Numbered from the stretch's first letter, positions 10,136 through 18,261 are shown. The stretch is DNA of 64,000 bases from Pseudomonas massiliensis (GCF_000826105.1 NZ_CCYK01000006.1:806001-870000); one strand, 5' to 3'. Numbers and translations: made by a program. Notes: a model not told the origin generated them from the sequence alone.

Positions 10136-10152
10136 TGTTGTGATCGCCAACA
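10136..10152. promoter_or_regulatory. Inverted repeat in the cyoA leader
   Basis: TGTTG-N7-CAACA lies 36-52 bases before the cyoA ATG. It contains TTGT-N7-AACA, one step from the HexR consensus TTGT-N7/8-ACAA, but HexR control of cyo is not something I can claim. It could also fold as a leader hairpin. Confidence 0.3.
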
Positions 10153-10264
10153 CTTCGTCCTGCCAAGCGTCAGCATTTTTCGTTATCGAAACCTGAAACC
10201 TGGAACAGCCATGGCTGAAGCAGGCCACCTGTGTCGCAGTGCTCAAATTGCTTTGACTCGTCGG

Positions 10265-10270
10265 ATTATA
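10265..10270 (-). promoter_or_regulatory. Candidate -10 element for cyoA
   Basis: A perfect TATAAT on the minus strand about 165 bases before the cyoA start. No good -35 hexamer sits 16-18 bases ahead, which suggests an activator-dependent promoter. It lies in the 555-base gap 10101-10655, where I see no convincing gene. Confidence 0.45.
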
Positions 10271-10533
10271 GGCAAGTCGCCAAATCGCGCCCTTATTCCT
10301 TCAGGACTCTCGCGTGAACCCGTCGGAACGACACCGTGAAGGGTAGACAACCGGATACCGCCGACGCCTCGCCGGACTGAAAAAAAAGGCGAATGCCTTG
10401 ATTTCAAAGGCCCGGAGAGGGGGGCCATACGGAAATTGCCGCGATTGTAGTGAGCTAGCCCCACGATGAATATGACTTATATAGCAACAGTACATTGCGA
10501 ATTATGCAACAATCGCCCTGTATTTCAACCCGT

Positions 10534-10550
10534 TGCGACACGATGTCGCA
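10534..10550. promoter_or_regulatory. RoxR/RegA-type palindrome between dsbB and cyoA
   Basis: Perfect dyad TGCGACA-CGA-TGTCGCA. It fits the pattern GCGNC-N5-GNCGC that I recall for the RegA/PrrA/RoxR response regulators. RoxSR is reported to control terminal oxidases in P. putida, so a role in cyo expression is plausible. The site is about 265 bases upstream of the candidate cyoA -10. Confidence 0.45.
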
Positions 10551-10655
10551 CCTGCGCCGAAGCGGCTGGACGCCTAGTGTCCCGTGGATTCAACACGATC
10601 CATCACAAGCCTGGCCCGAGCTGTCGCGTGACCGAGTCGTTGCAGCAGGCACGAT

Positions 10656-11162
10656 TTATGACAGCCGCCGGTTGCGCCAGATACCCACGGGCACCAGTAC
10701 CACGATGGCAATGAAAGCGACCAACGCCCACTGCGCCAGGGATAGCCCGAGAATGGGCGGATAAGGAGTAGTACAGAACCCCTGCACTTCGAATACCAGG
10801 GGTAACAACCGGGCAAGCGGCAAGCCATCGACGATTGGCTGCAGGATATCCACGCCGCAGCTTTCCATCGGATGTGCCAGCACCCAGGCATGCTGACCCG
10901 CCGCGGCCAATCCGCCCAGGGCGCTGATTACCACCAGGGCCTCGAACAGGGTTACCCCACGCTTGCCAGGCATGGCAGCGCCGAGGAATGCGGAGATGGC
11001 AATGAACAGGAAGGCGTAGCGCTGCAGAATGCACAGTGGGCAAGGCGCCTCTCCAAGCGCGATCTGGAGATAGAGCGCGCCGCCCAGCAATGCCAGGCAT
11101 ATGATGCCCAGAAGGACGAGATAGCGCCGTTCACGCGCCAGCCTAGTTTCGGTGTGATGCAT
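10656..11162 (-). CDS. dsbB: Disulfide bond formation protein DsbB
   Basis: 168-residue inner-membrane quinone reductase that reoxidises periplasmic DsbA. Four membrane segments and both redox pairs are present: C41-C44 in CPLC and C102/C130 in the second periplasmic loop (ESCGVD, QGFCTT). Start is the ATG at 11162. It is transcribed alone, away from hmp; many pseudomonads carry more than one DsbB. Confidence 0.9.
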   Translation of the reverse strand: MHHTETRLARERRYLVLLGIICLALLGGALYLQIALGEAPCPLCILQRYAFLFIAISAFLGAAMPGKRGVTLFEALVVISALGGLAAAGQHAWVLAHPMESCGVDILQPIVDGLPLARLLPLVFEVQGFCTTPYPPILGLSLAQWALVAFIAIVVLVPVGIWRNRRLS

Positions 11163-11566
11163 GGGTTTTCCTGATTTACCGGGCGTGCGTGTGCATGGGC
11201 CGTTTGCAAGGGCGCTAAGTTAGCATCCTTGACCAGCCGGCAGTAAATGAAGCTCGGATTAAACCGCAGTTAAGCCGAGAAAAGATATTTCAAGAATTTT
11301 TCGTACGCTAGCGAACCGATCCTGTTGGCATGACCAGGAAAATACGCGAAGCCATTGAGCCTGGATTGAAGAATATGTGCCTCAGCGCACTGGCGGTTTC
11401 GGCTAACGGCACCTACCCGGATGGCCGGCCGCTGCCCTGGTGCCCTTGCCCGCCTTCCTTGGCGGGGCCCAGCTTCGCCATGCCTCCACTCGACCTGGCC
11501 GTTGGCAAGCCGAGGCGCATTGCGCGGCGCCTGTGACCTCTAAGCCAGAGCTCGCTATGCCAAGCC
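11163..11566. other. Intergenic region between dsbB and hmp
   Basis: 404 bases upstream of dsbB and downstream of hmp. A 68-codon plus-strand frame at 11330-11536 has no recognisable product and no clear ribosome site. The stretch near 11215-11320 is AT-richer and probably holds the dsbB promoter; I could not place one precisely. No terminator for hmp is obvious. Confidence 0.4.
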
Positions 11567-12736
11567 TCAGGCCAGTGCCTTGGCCGGCCCGAAGAACTCA
11601 TATCGAACTCGCCCTTGCGCCACGCCAAGGTCCAGAAGGTTGCGGCGTGTAGCTGCCATGAACCCGGTAGGCCCAAGCAGGTACACGTCGAAGTCCTGCC
11701 CGGCCGGCAGCCAACGCCGTAGCAACTCCTTGTCCAGCAGCCCCTGGGCATCGCCGCCCTCCCCTTGCGCATAACAATAGAAACGCTTCAGTTGGGGGTG
11801 GGCCTGGACTTGTTCCTCCAGCCACTGCCCGAATCCATGCACCTCTCGATTTCGCGCGCAATGGATGAACGTTACGGGGCGCCCCGTAGGCAATGCCGCC
11901 TCCAGCATGGCCAGGGTTGGAGTAATGCCTACCCCACCGCTGATCAGCACCAGCGGGCCATCACTGGCCTGAAGCATGAAGTCGCCCGCTGGCGGGAAGA
12001 GTTCCAGGCGGTCGCCTTCCACGAGATGATCATGCAGGTAGCTGGACACCACTCCATCGGCGACACGTTTGACGCTGATACGGTAGCCCTTGCCATCACT
12101 CAGGGCTGACAGTGAATAGTTGCGACGGTGCTCCACGCCATCGATGAACAGTCGCAAGCCAATGTACTGACCAGGGGCGGCGATCAACACTGGCTCGCCA
12201 TCTTCCGGTATCAGATAAAAAGAAGAGATTTCCGTGCTTTCCGAAACCTTGCGCGCCAGCTTGAACACTCGGCTTCCACGCCAGCCTCCTGGCGCGGTGG
12301 CTTTTTCTTCATATAGCTGCTCTTCGGCCCCGATAAGGATATCGGCCAGCTGACCATAGGCGGCGCCCCAGGCTTCGATCACTGCAGGCGTAGCGACGTC
12401 TGGGCCCAGCACCTCGGAGATGGCCCGCAACAGACAGCTTCCCACGATCGGATAGTGCTCAGGCAGGATCTGCAAGGCGACATGCTTGTTGATGATCTGG
12501 CCCACCAGGCCGCCCAGGGCTTCCAGTCGGTCGATGTGCTTGGCGTACATCAGTACGCCATTGGCCAAGGCCCTCGGCTGGTCACCATTGGCCTGGTGCG
12601 CCTGATTGAACAGCGGGCGTACTTCAGGATGTTCCCGCAGCATCATTTGGTAAAAATGGGTCGTCAGGGCCTCGCCCCCGCTTTCCAGCAGCGGAACGGT
12701 AGCCTTTACAATCGCACGGTGTTCGGGACTCAACAT
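11567..12736 (-). CDS. hmp: Flavohemoprotein (nitric oxide dioxygenase)
   Basis: 389-residue cytosolic enzyme that oxidises NO to nitrate with O2 and NAD(P)H. The globin domain (about 1-137) carries the proximal His in NKHVALQILPEHYPIVG. The FAD domain has RRNYSLSA, and the NAD domain has ISGGVGITPTLAMLEAAL. The ATG at 12736 is chosen because GGAGGATAGC precedes it; an in-frame TTG four codons upstream lacks support. It diverges from norR across three NorR-type operators, so NO-inducible expression is expected. Confidence 0.95.
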   Translation of the reverse strand: MLSPEHRAIVKATVPLLESGGEALTTHFYQMMLREHPEVRPLFNQAHQANGDQPRALANGVLMYAKHIDRLEALGGLVGQIINKHVALQILPEHYPIVGSCLLRAISEVLGPDVATPAVIEAWGAAYGQLADILIGAEEQLYEEKATAPGGWRGSRVFKLARKVSESTEISSFYLIPEDGEPVLIAAPGQYIGLRLFIDGVEHRRNYSLSALSDGKGYRISVKRVADGVVSSYLHDHLVEGDRLELFPPAGDFMLQASDGPLVLISGGVGITPTLAMLEAALPTGRPVTFIHCARNREVHGFGQWLEEQVQAHPQLKRFYCYAQGEGGDAQGLLDKELLRRWLPAGQDFDVYLLGPTGFMAATRRNLLDLGVAQGRVRYEFFGPAKALA

Positions 12737-12777
12737 GCTATCCTCCAACTCGACAGAATTCTCATGCGTATTGCATT

Positions 12778-12793
12778 TCAGTTTCCGTGCCAG
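12778..12793 (-). promoter_or_regulatory. Imperfect sigma-54 promoter for hmp
   Basis: Minus strand TGGCACGGAAACTGAA: the -24 half TGGCACG is perfect, but the -12 half is CTGA rather than TTGC. Position is right, about 30 bases before the hmp ribosome site and just downstream of the NorR boxes. NorR is a sigma-54 activator, which supports the call despite the weak -12. Confidence 0.45.
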
Positions 12794-12833
12794 CTTAAAA
12801 AGCCTTGATTAACAATGGATTGGCGAACCTCTA

Positions 12834-12890
12834 GTCAGATTGACTCGAGTCCCCATGGAGTCGAATTGACCCAGGCCGTGTCATCATGAC
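12834..12890. promoter_or_regulatory. Three NorR-type operators between hmp and norR
   Basis: Three copies of GT-N7-AC within dyads: GTCAGATTGAC (12834-12844), GTCGAATTGAC (12860-12870) and GTCATCATGAC (12880-12890). NorR in E. coli binds three such sites as an enhancer. The third overlaps the norR start codon, which would let NorR repress its own gene. Confidence 0.7.
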
Positions 12891-14457
12891 CTCGAAACCG
12901 CTGCTTCAAGCCCTGCTTGGGCTAATATCCGACCTCTCGCTCGCACTGCCTGAAAGTGAACGCTATCGACGCCTGCTCAATGCCATGCGCCGCCTGCTTC
13001 CTTGCGATGCCGCGGCATTGCTGCGCCTGGATGGGGAGTGGCTGATACCCGTCGCGGTGGATGGCCTGAGCGAGGACACCTTGGGGCGCCGCTTCCGTAT
13101 CAGCGAACATCCTCGCTTCCAGGCACTGTTGAGCCGAACCTCGCCTACCCGCTTTCCAGCGGACAGTCCTCTGCCCGACCCTTACGACGGCTTGATCAGT
13201 GGACGGCATGACCACCTGGAAGTGCATGACTGCCTGGGTTGCCCGCTACTGATCAATCAGCAGCCGTGGGGTTTGCTGACCCTGGATGCGCTGGACCCGG
13301 CCCGCTTCGATCCTATCGAACCCGGCACGCTCGAGGCCTTCGCCAGCCTGGCGGCCGCTATCGTCACTGTCGAGCAACACATTGCGCGCCTGGCCGACAC
13401 CGTACAGTTGGAACGGGAACGGGCGGACGGCCTGCTACAGGCCAGCGCGCCGAATCAGGAACTCATCGGGCGTAGCCCTTCCATGCTCGCGCTCCTGGAC
13501 CAGGTGAAGCTGGTGGGGCCTAGCGAGCTCACCGTCTTGATCACCGGAGAAACTGGCGTAGGCAAAGAGTTGGTAGCGCAGGCATTGCATAAAGCTTCCA
13601 GTCGCGCAAAAAAGGCCATGATCAGCCTGAACTGCGCTGCCCTGCCTGATGCCTTGGTGGAAAGCGAGTTGTTCGGCCATGTCAAAGGCGCGTTCACGGG
13701 CGCAGTCACCGACAGGCGCGGCAAGTTCGAACTGGCTGACGGCGGCACCTTGTTCCTGGACGAAGTCGGGGAACTGCCCCTGAGCGTGCAGGCCAAGCTA
13801 TTGCGAGTACTGCAGACAGGCCAGTTGCAACGCCTGGGCTCGGACCGTGAGCATCGGGTGAACGTACGGCTGATCGCCGCCACCAACCGGGACCTGGCTG
13901 CCGAGGTCACGGCCGGGCGCTGCAGAGCTGACTTCTATCACCGCCTCAGCGTCTATCCACTGCGGGTGCCGGCGCTTCGCGAGCGGAACAAGGATGTACT
14001 GCTGCTTGCCGGGTATTTTCTCGAACAGAATCGCTCGCGCCTGGGGGTCGGCGGTATCCGGCTGGACACGGATGCCCAGGCTGCCTTGCTGGCCTACGCC
14101 TGGCCAGGTAACGTGCGCGAGCTCGAACACCTGATCGGCCGTTCCGCCCTGACAGCTCTTGGTCGGCTATCCAGCCGGCCGCGGATCCTTACCCTGACCC
14201 GGGCAGACCTGGGGCTGGAACCAGGGCTTCAGCAAGCCGCCGTCATGCGCCTGGACGCCGTGACCACTGAGCGCGCGGAAACCGAGCGAACCGAGGTGCC
14301 TGCCGGCGACCTGCGCCAGGCAGTCGATAGCCTTCAGAGGCGAATGATCGAGGATTGCCTGCGCCGCCACGACAATCATTGGACCGCCGCCGCTCGGGAG
14401 CTGGGGCTGGACCGGGCAAACCTCAGCCGCCTGGCCCGCCGCCTGGGCCTGCGCTGA
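12886..14457 (+). CDS. norR: NO-responsive sigma-54 activator NorR
   Basis: 523 residues: N-terminal GAF domain (about 20-165) that senses NO through a non-heme iron, AAA+ domain with Walker A GETGVGKE (about 219-226), the sigma-54 contact loop GAFTGA (about 268-273), Walker B LFLDEVGELP, and a Fis-type HTH at the end (about 480-523). Divergent from hmp, its expected target. The first ATG at 12886 overlaps the third operator. Confidence 0.93.
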   Translation: MTSKPLLQALLGLISDLSLALPESERYRRLLNAMRRLLPCDAAALLRLDGEWLIPVAVDGLSEDTLGRRFRISEHPRFQALLSRTSPTRFPADSPLPDPYDGLISGRHDHLEVHDCLGCPLLINQQPWGLLTLDALDPARFDPIEPGTLEAFASLAAAIVTVEQHIARLADTVQLERERADGLLQASAPNQELIGRSPSMLALLDQVKLVGPSELTVLITGETGVGKELVAQALHKASSRAKKAMISLNCAALPDALVESELFGHVKGAFTGAVTDRRGKFELADGGTLFLDEVGELPLSVQAKLLRVLQTGQLQRLGSDREHRVNVRLIAATNRDLAAEVTAGRCRADFYHRLSVYPLRVPALRERNKDVLLLAGYFLEQNRSRLGVGGIRLDTDAQAALLAYAWPGNVRELEHLIGRSALTALGRLSSRPRILTLTRADLGLEPGLQQAAVMRLDAVTTERAETERTEVPAGDLRQAVDSLQRRMIEDCLRRHDNHWTAAARELGLDRANLSRLARRLGLR

Positions 14458-14533
14458 TTAAAGGCGCCTTGCCTGTGGCCGATACAAACTGTGTACTAAC
14501 CTGCGGTTCGCCGCATCGCTACTGAAGGTCGAC

Positions 14534-15445
14534 ATGTCCAAACCACGCGCCGAATCGCTTTCGCTCTTGCTGTTTACCTTGCGCAGCGGCAAGTTGATGG
14601 CCATCAACCTTCTCAAGGTCAGTGAAATCATCCCTTGCCCGGCGCTCACACGCTTGCCGGATGCCCATCCCCACGTAAAAGGGGTCGCCACGCTACGGGG
14701 TACCACCCTGTCGGTGATAGACCTCAGCCGAGCCATTGGTGAACAGCCCCTGGCGGACCCCTCGGGCGGGTGCCTCATCGTTACCGATATCAGTCGATCC
14801 CGCCAGGGGCTGCATGTGCAGGGCGTGAGCCGGATCATTCACTGCCGTTCCACCGACATCCGCCCGCCGCCCTTCGCCTCGGGAGGACGCTCCTATATCA
14901 CCGGGGTGACCGAAGTGGACGGCACGCTGGTTCAGGTACTGGACATCGAAAAGGTAATCCATGGTATCGCCCCGCCCCGCGTTGAGCCAGGCGGCCATGA
15001 CCTGACGCCCGAGCAGGCGCACTTGCTGGCACAGGCGCGGATTCTGGTAGTCGACGACAGTCAGGTGGCATTGCAGCAATCGATACTGGCCCTGCGCAGT
15101 CTGCGTATCGAGTGCCACACCGCGCGAAGCGCCAAGGACGCCATGACCTGCCTGCTTGACCTGCAGGGTACGGCCGAGCAAATCAATATTCTGGTATCCG
15201 ACATCGAAATGCCGGAAATGGATGGCTATGCCCTGACCCGTGCCTTGCGTGACAGCGTGGACTTCAACGATCTTTACATCCTGCTTCACACCTCCCTGGA
15301 CAGCGCCATGAACAGTAGACGTGCCGAGGAAGCCGGCGCGAACGCCGTGCTGACCAAGTTCTCCTCACCGGAGCTTACCGAATGCCTGATCAAGGCGGCC
15401 CGTAGCGTGCTCGCAGGTGCCGCGCAGTTACAGACAGGGTGGTGA
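14534..15445 (+). CDS. cheV: CheV-type chemotaxis coupling protein
   Basis: 303 residues with a CheW-like domain (about 8-148) and a C-terminal receiver (about 166-290) whose acceptor is D223 in LVSDIEMPEMDGY. CheV links chemoreceptors to CheA and tunes signalling through receiver phosphorylation. A GAAGG site precedes the ATG. No other chemotaxis gene is adjacent, as is common for Pseudomonas CheV paralogues. Confidence 0.88.
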   Translation: MSKPRAESLSLLLFTLRSGKLMAINLLKVSEIIPCPALTRLPDAHPHVKGVATLRGTTLSVIDLSRAIGEQPLADPSGGCLIVTDISRSRQGLHVQGVSRIIHCRSTDIRPPPFASGGRSYITGVTEVDGTLVQVLDIEKVIHGIAPPRVEPGGHDLTPEQAHLLAQARILVVDDSQVALQQSILALRSLRIECHTARSAKDAMTCLLDLQGTAEQINILVSDIEMPEMDGYALTRALRDSVDFNDLYILLHTSLDSAMNSRRAEEAGANAVLTKFSSPELTECLIKAARSVLAGAAQLQTGW

Positions 15446-15476
15446 AGATTCATGGTGGTAGCCCATTCCGCCTGGC

Positions 15477-15614
15477 TCATAGCCGCACCAGAATGCCGCC
15501 AAGGGTAACGAGGTAAGCACCCACCCCTTGAACGGCAGGTGGGCATACCAGCTGCGCGCCGGTGATCAGTACAAGCAGCAGAGTGCCGGGAACTACACTG
15601 ATGGTCGGGGTCAT
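15477..15614 (-). CDS. Small hydrophobic membrane protein (DUF3096-like)
   Basis: 45 residues from the ATG at 15614, preceded by GGAGACCTGCCC. The product is one or two hydrophobic helices separated by a Pro-containing turn (VCPPAVQG) and ending GAYLVTLGGILVRL. The pattern resembles DUF3096 proteins, short predicted membrane proteins of unknown function. The longer open frame starting at 15752 is rejected because its N-terminal part has no family character. Confidence 0.55.
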   Translation of the reverse strand: MTPTISVVPGTLLLVLITGAQLVCPPAVQGVGAYLVTLGGILVRL

Positions 15615-15897
15615 GGGCAGGTCTCCAGGTACGAACGTGCCGAGTGTCCATTGCCCTGACCATGGATATCTATCAGGCACTTCCCTATCTCTTGTAGGAA
15701 ATTGCGCTTTAACGCCGGTATTAAGGGAGATGAACAGCGGTTCGTCGGGCAAATAAAGCCGCGGCCGCTGTTCTCGACTTCAACAGAACTTCTACATTCT
15801 TTCCTAAACCCTTGATCTGAAATGGATCCTTCCTTTTCTCCCCAGGTATAGCTAAAGCCATGCAACGATAGATGGCATTATGCCTTACCCTGACAGC

Positions 15898-15926
15898 TTG
15901 TAGGGGCTAGCCTGCGCGCCTAGAAT
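15898..15926 (+). promoter_or_regulatory. Candidate sigma-70 promoter, upstream copy
   Basis: TTGTAG-N17-TAGAAT in the first repeat copy. Four of six -35 and five of six -10 positions match consensus, making it the stronger of the two copies. Confidence 0.5.
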
Positions 15927-15990
15927 GGCCGAGCGTAAGCTGGTTACCGGGAGTCTACTGGCGATTCTGGCCATGCCTTACCCTGACAGC

Positions 15991-16019
15991 TGGTAGGGGC
16001 TACCCTGCGCGCCTAGAAT
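15991..16019 (+). promoter_or_regulatory. Candidate sigma-70 promoter, gene-proximal copy
   Basis: TGGTAG-N17-TAGAAT, the same element with T to G in the -35 second position; about 30 bases ahead of the diguanylate cyclase start. Confidence 0.45.
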
Positions 16020-16052
16020 GGCCCCCGCCCCGCCCCCCCATGAGCCCGAGCA

Positions 16053-17579
16053 ATGCCGCGAACCTTCGTACACCGTGCCCGCCAGGCCGAGCGTAAGCTG
16101 GTTACCGGGAGTCTACTGGCGATTCTGGCCATTATCGGCATCGTGTCTTTCCTGCTGGTCAAGGAATACGACAATGCCCGAGAGGTTGCCCTGCGGGGCG
16201 CGAAGAACCTGGCGCAGTTGATCGAAGCCGACGTCAAGCGCAACGTGGAGCTCTACGATCTTTCCCTGCAAGGCATCGTGGATGCTTCCCAGGATGCAAC
16301 CTTTGTACAGGTCCCGCCCTCCCTTCAGCGTCAGGTCCTGTTCGGGCGCACCATCTCGATGCCCCTGCGCGGGGATCTTCTGTGGATCAACGAACGTGGT
16401 CAGGCGGTAGCCAGCTCGGTTGGCTATGACCTGCCTGGAATCGACTTCAGCGCGCGTGACAACTTCAAGCTACATCAGGCCTCCACGGATCCTGGGCTAC
16501 ACATCAGCCGCCCTTTCAAGGACCAGTTGGGCCAGCTTGACTGGTGCATCGCTTTCACCCGTCGTATCTCCGGACCGGACGGCGGCTTTCGTGGCATGGC
16601 CTCCGGGGTGCTGCGGCTGGATTACTTCGGTGAGCTGTTCAAGTCTCTCAACATCGGAAAGGACAGTAGCGTGAGCCTGTCGAATGTGTACGGCGACATT
16701 CTTGCGCGCGAGCCGGAGCCGGCCGGGAGCAACATCGTTGGGGAAAACCTGATGGACCGCCCCAATATGCAGCGGATGGTGCGAGATCCAACAGGCGATG
16801 TGTTCATGGCCATGTCCAGTCTCGACGGCACCAAGCGCCTCTACAGCTATGGTCAGGTGGCCGGGTTGCCCTTGGTAGTGATCGTTGCGCTGGGTTATGA
16901 CGATGTCTTCGGCGCCTGGGAGCAAACGGCCCTGGCCATTTGCTTTGCCACGCTGTGTCTGTGCCTGGGGATTGCCTGGCTTACCATCCTGTTCCGTCGC
17001 GAGCTAAGGCGCGGACGCCGTTCGGAAGCGTCCCTGGCCGCCCTGGCGGCGACCGACCCGCTGACCGGCCTGGCCAACCGCCGGACTCTGGATCAGACAC
17101 TGCAAAAGGAATGGGCACGCGCATTACGCAGCGGACGCGACCTCGCCATCCTCATGATCGATGTGGATCACTTCGGTGCCTTCAACGAAAAACACGGCCA
17201 TCAGGGCGGCGATCAGGCGCTTGGTAGCGTCGCCTGTATCATTGCCCAAGGAGCCAGCCGGCCAGGGGATCTCGCCGCGCGCTATGGAGGCGAAGAATTC
17301 TTGGTGGTCCTGGTCGAAACCAGCCTGGAAAGCGCGCGTGTCCTCGCTGAATCCATTCGCATGAGAGTCGAAGCCCTGGGCGTGGGTGGCGAAACGAGCC
17401 CCTTGACGGTCAGCATAGGGGTGGCGGCCATCTCGGCTTCGGACACTGCTGCGCGAACGCTCGAAACCTTGATGTGCGCGGCTGATACCGCGCTTTACAC
17501 GGCCAAGCGAGAGGGGCGTAACAAGGTGTGCCAAGGCAGCCTGGGCCAGGCAAAAAAAACGCCGGCAGTGCCGGCGTAA
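16053..17579 (+). CDS. Membrane-bound diguanylate cyclase with Cache-type sensor
   Basis: 508 residues. Two membrane segments (about 19-36 and 288-311) enclose a periplasmic Cache-like sensor (about 40-285; WCIAFTRRISGPDGGFRG). A cytosolic GGDEF domain makes cyclic di-GMP from GTP: signature GGEEF at 412-416, metal-site Asp in MIDVDHFGAFN, and an intact inhibitory I-site RPGD at 403-406, five residues before the signature. It should therefore be active and product-inhibited. Codons 12-26 lie in the exact 48-bp duplication described separately. The ligand is unknown. Confidence 0.9.
   Translation: MPRTFVHRARQAERKLVTGSLLAILAIIGIVSFLLVKEYDNAREVALRGAKNLAQLIEADVKRNVELYDLSLQGIVDASQDATFVQVPPSLQRQVLFGRTISMPLRGDLLWINERGQAVASSVGYDLPGIDFSARDNFKLHQASTDPGLHISRPFKDQLGQLDWCIAFTRRISGPDGGFRGMASGVLRLDYFGELFKSLNIGKDSSVSLSNVYGDILAREPEPAGSNIVGENLMDRPNMQRMVRDPTGDVFMAMSSLDGTKRLYSYGQVAGLPLVVIVALGYDDVFGAWEQTALAICFATLCLCLGIAWLTILFRRELRRGRRSEASLAALAATDPLTGLANRRTLDQTLQKEWARALRSGRDLAILMIDVDHFGAFNEKHGHQGGDQALGSVACIIAQGASRPGDLAARYGGEEFLVVLVETSLESARVLAESIRMRVEALGVGGETSPLTVSIGVAAISASDTAARTLETLMCAADTALYTAKREGRNKVCQGSLGQAKKTPAVPA
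17552..17577 (-). terminator. Terminator of the DUF2383 gene, inside the diguanylate cyclase 3' end
   Basis: Minus strand: stem ACGCCGGCA / TGCCGGCGT with a one-base centre, then eight T. It lies in the last codons of the convergent diguanylate cyclase gene, whose TAA overlaps the stem, so one sequence is coding on one strand and terminator on the other. Confidence 0.8.
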
Positions 17580-17608
17580 GAGGGATTTCAGGGAGGGATA
17601 GCGCGTAA

Positions 17609-18064
17609 TCAGCTGGCGCGGGCGATATTGCGCAGTGCCTTTATCTGGTCGTGGTTACGTTGCACACCATGGAACTGGCGCTCCACGATGGCATAGACAT
17701 TGGCCGGCAGCGGCTCGGCCAAGGCTTCCTTGTAGGCCTTCATGGCGACGTCTTCGCCACGTTCTGCCTCGTTGAGCACAGCCTCTTCGCTTTTACCGGT
17801 AATCAGGGATTTGAGGTCTACCCAACGGCGATGAAGGTCGCCACTGAGGCTGGTCGAATCCTCAGGGCTGCCACCCAAAGCGGTGACTTCGGCTTGAAGC
17901 TCGCCCGCAGCTGCTCCACACTCGGCCGAATGCTTGAGCAGTAGCGCTTTGAGTTCTGCATTCTTTACATCATTGGCGCAGGCCTTGAAGCCTTCCTCAC
18001 CGTCCTTGCAGGTTTCGATCAGGCGGTTCAGTACCGAAACGACGCTTTCGCCAGACTTGGTCAT
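17609..18064 (-). CDS. Ferritin-like DUF2383 (PA2169-family) protein
   Basis: 151 residues, all helical, with spaced Glu and His residues of a ferritin-like four-helix bundle (IETCKDGEEGFKA, LLLKHSAECG, ERGEDVAMKAYKEAL, ERQFHGVQRNHDQIK). Family members are stress-associated with unknown function. Start is the ATG at 18064 after AGGAGAAGAG. A near-consensus sigma-54 promoter sits about 38 bases upstream. Confidence 0.8.
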   Translation of the reverse strand: MTKSGESVVSVLNRLIETCKDGEEGFKACANDVKNAELKALLLKHSAECGAAAGELQAEVTALGGSPEDSTSLSGDLHRRWVDLKSLITGKSEEAVLNEAERGEDVAMKAYKEALAEPLPANVYAIVERQFHGVQRNHDQIKALRNIARAS

Positions 18065-18101
18065 ATTCTCTTCTCCTGTGAGTAAGGGCTATCTGGATAA
18101 G

Positions 18102-18117
18102 AGCATGCTGCGTGCCA
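18102..18117 (-). promoter_or_regulatory. Sigma-54 promoter for the DUF2383 gene
   Basis: Minus strand TGGCACGCAGCATGCT: perfect -24 TGGCACG, correct four-base spacing, and -12 ATGC with only one departure from TTGC. The predicted transcript would start near 18090, leaving a leader of about 25 bases with the ribosome site. No enhancer site was identified. Confidence 0.65.
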
Positions 18118-18261
18118 AGTCAGCCCTTTCCTGAATAACCTTCAGAATCAATGACTTGGACGGAACAGCCAAACGGCAGCATCATTCGCTTTGCAAGATG
18201 AGCCTGGTCATACCCTTGCAAAGTGCACGTCATCATCAACTTTTGTACAAGTTTGGAAGCC

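Larger units (their letters stand above)
15880..16132. repeat. Partial tandem duplication of the diguanylate cyclase promoter and 5' coding region
   Basis: A 51-bp block at 15880-15930 recurs at 15973-16023 with two mismatches. A 48-bp block at 15927-15974 recurs exactly at 16085-16132 inside the gene. The arrangement is explained by tandem duplication of about 158 bp (15973-16130) and loss of 65 bp from the upstream copy between GGCC microhomologies. This occupies most of the gap 15615-16052, which otherwise shows no gene. Confidence 0.9.

Noticed and set aside
10391..10420. Anr/FNR box near TTGATTTCAA upstream of cyo
   Set aside because: The half-sites are too close; TTGAT-N4-ATCAA is not met.
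10466..10714. Cys-rich 82-codon frame (CELCNN...CRTC) beside dsbB
   Set aside because: It overlaps the end of dsbB and contains the RoxR-type palindrome; the Cys spacing is suggestive of a zinc motif, but the remainder has no fold and no ribosome site is visible.
11330..11536. 68-codon frame between dsbB and hmp
   Set aside because: No family resemblance, weak start context, Pro/Cys-rich composition of noncoding GC-rich DNA.
15477..15752. 91-residue version of the small membrane protein
   Set aside because: The first 46 codons lack family character; the internal ATG at 15614 has the better ribosome site.
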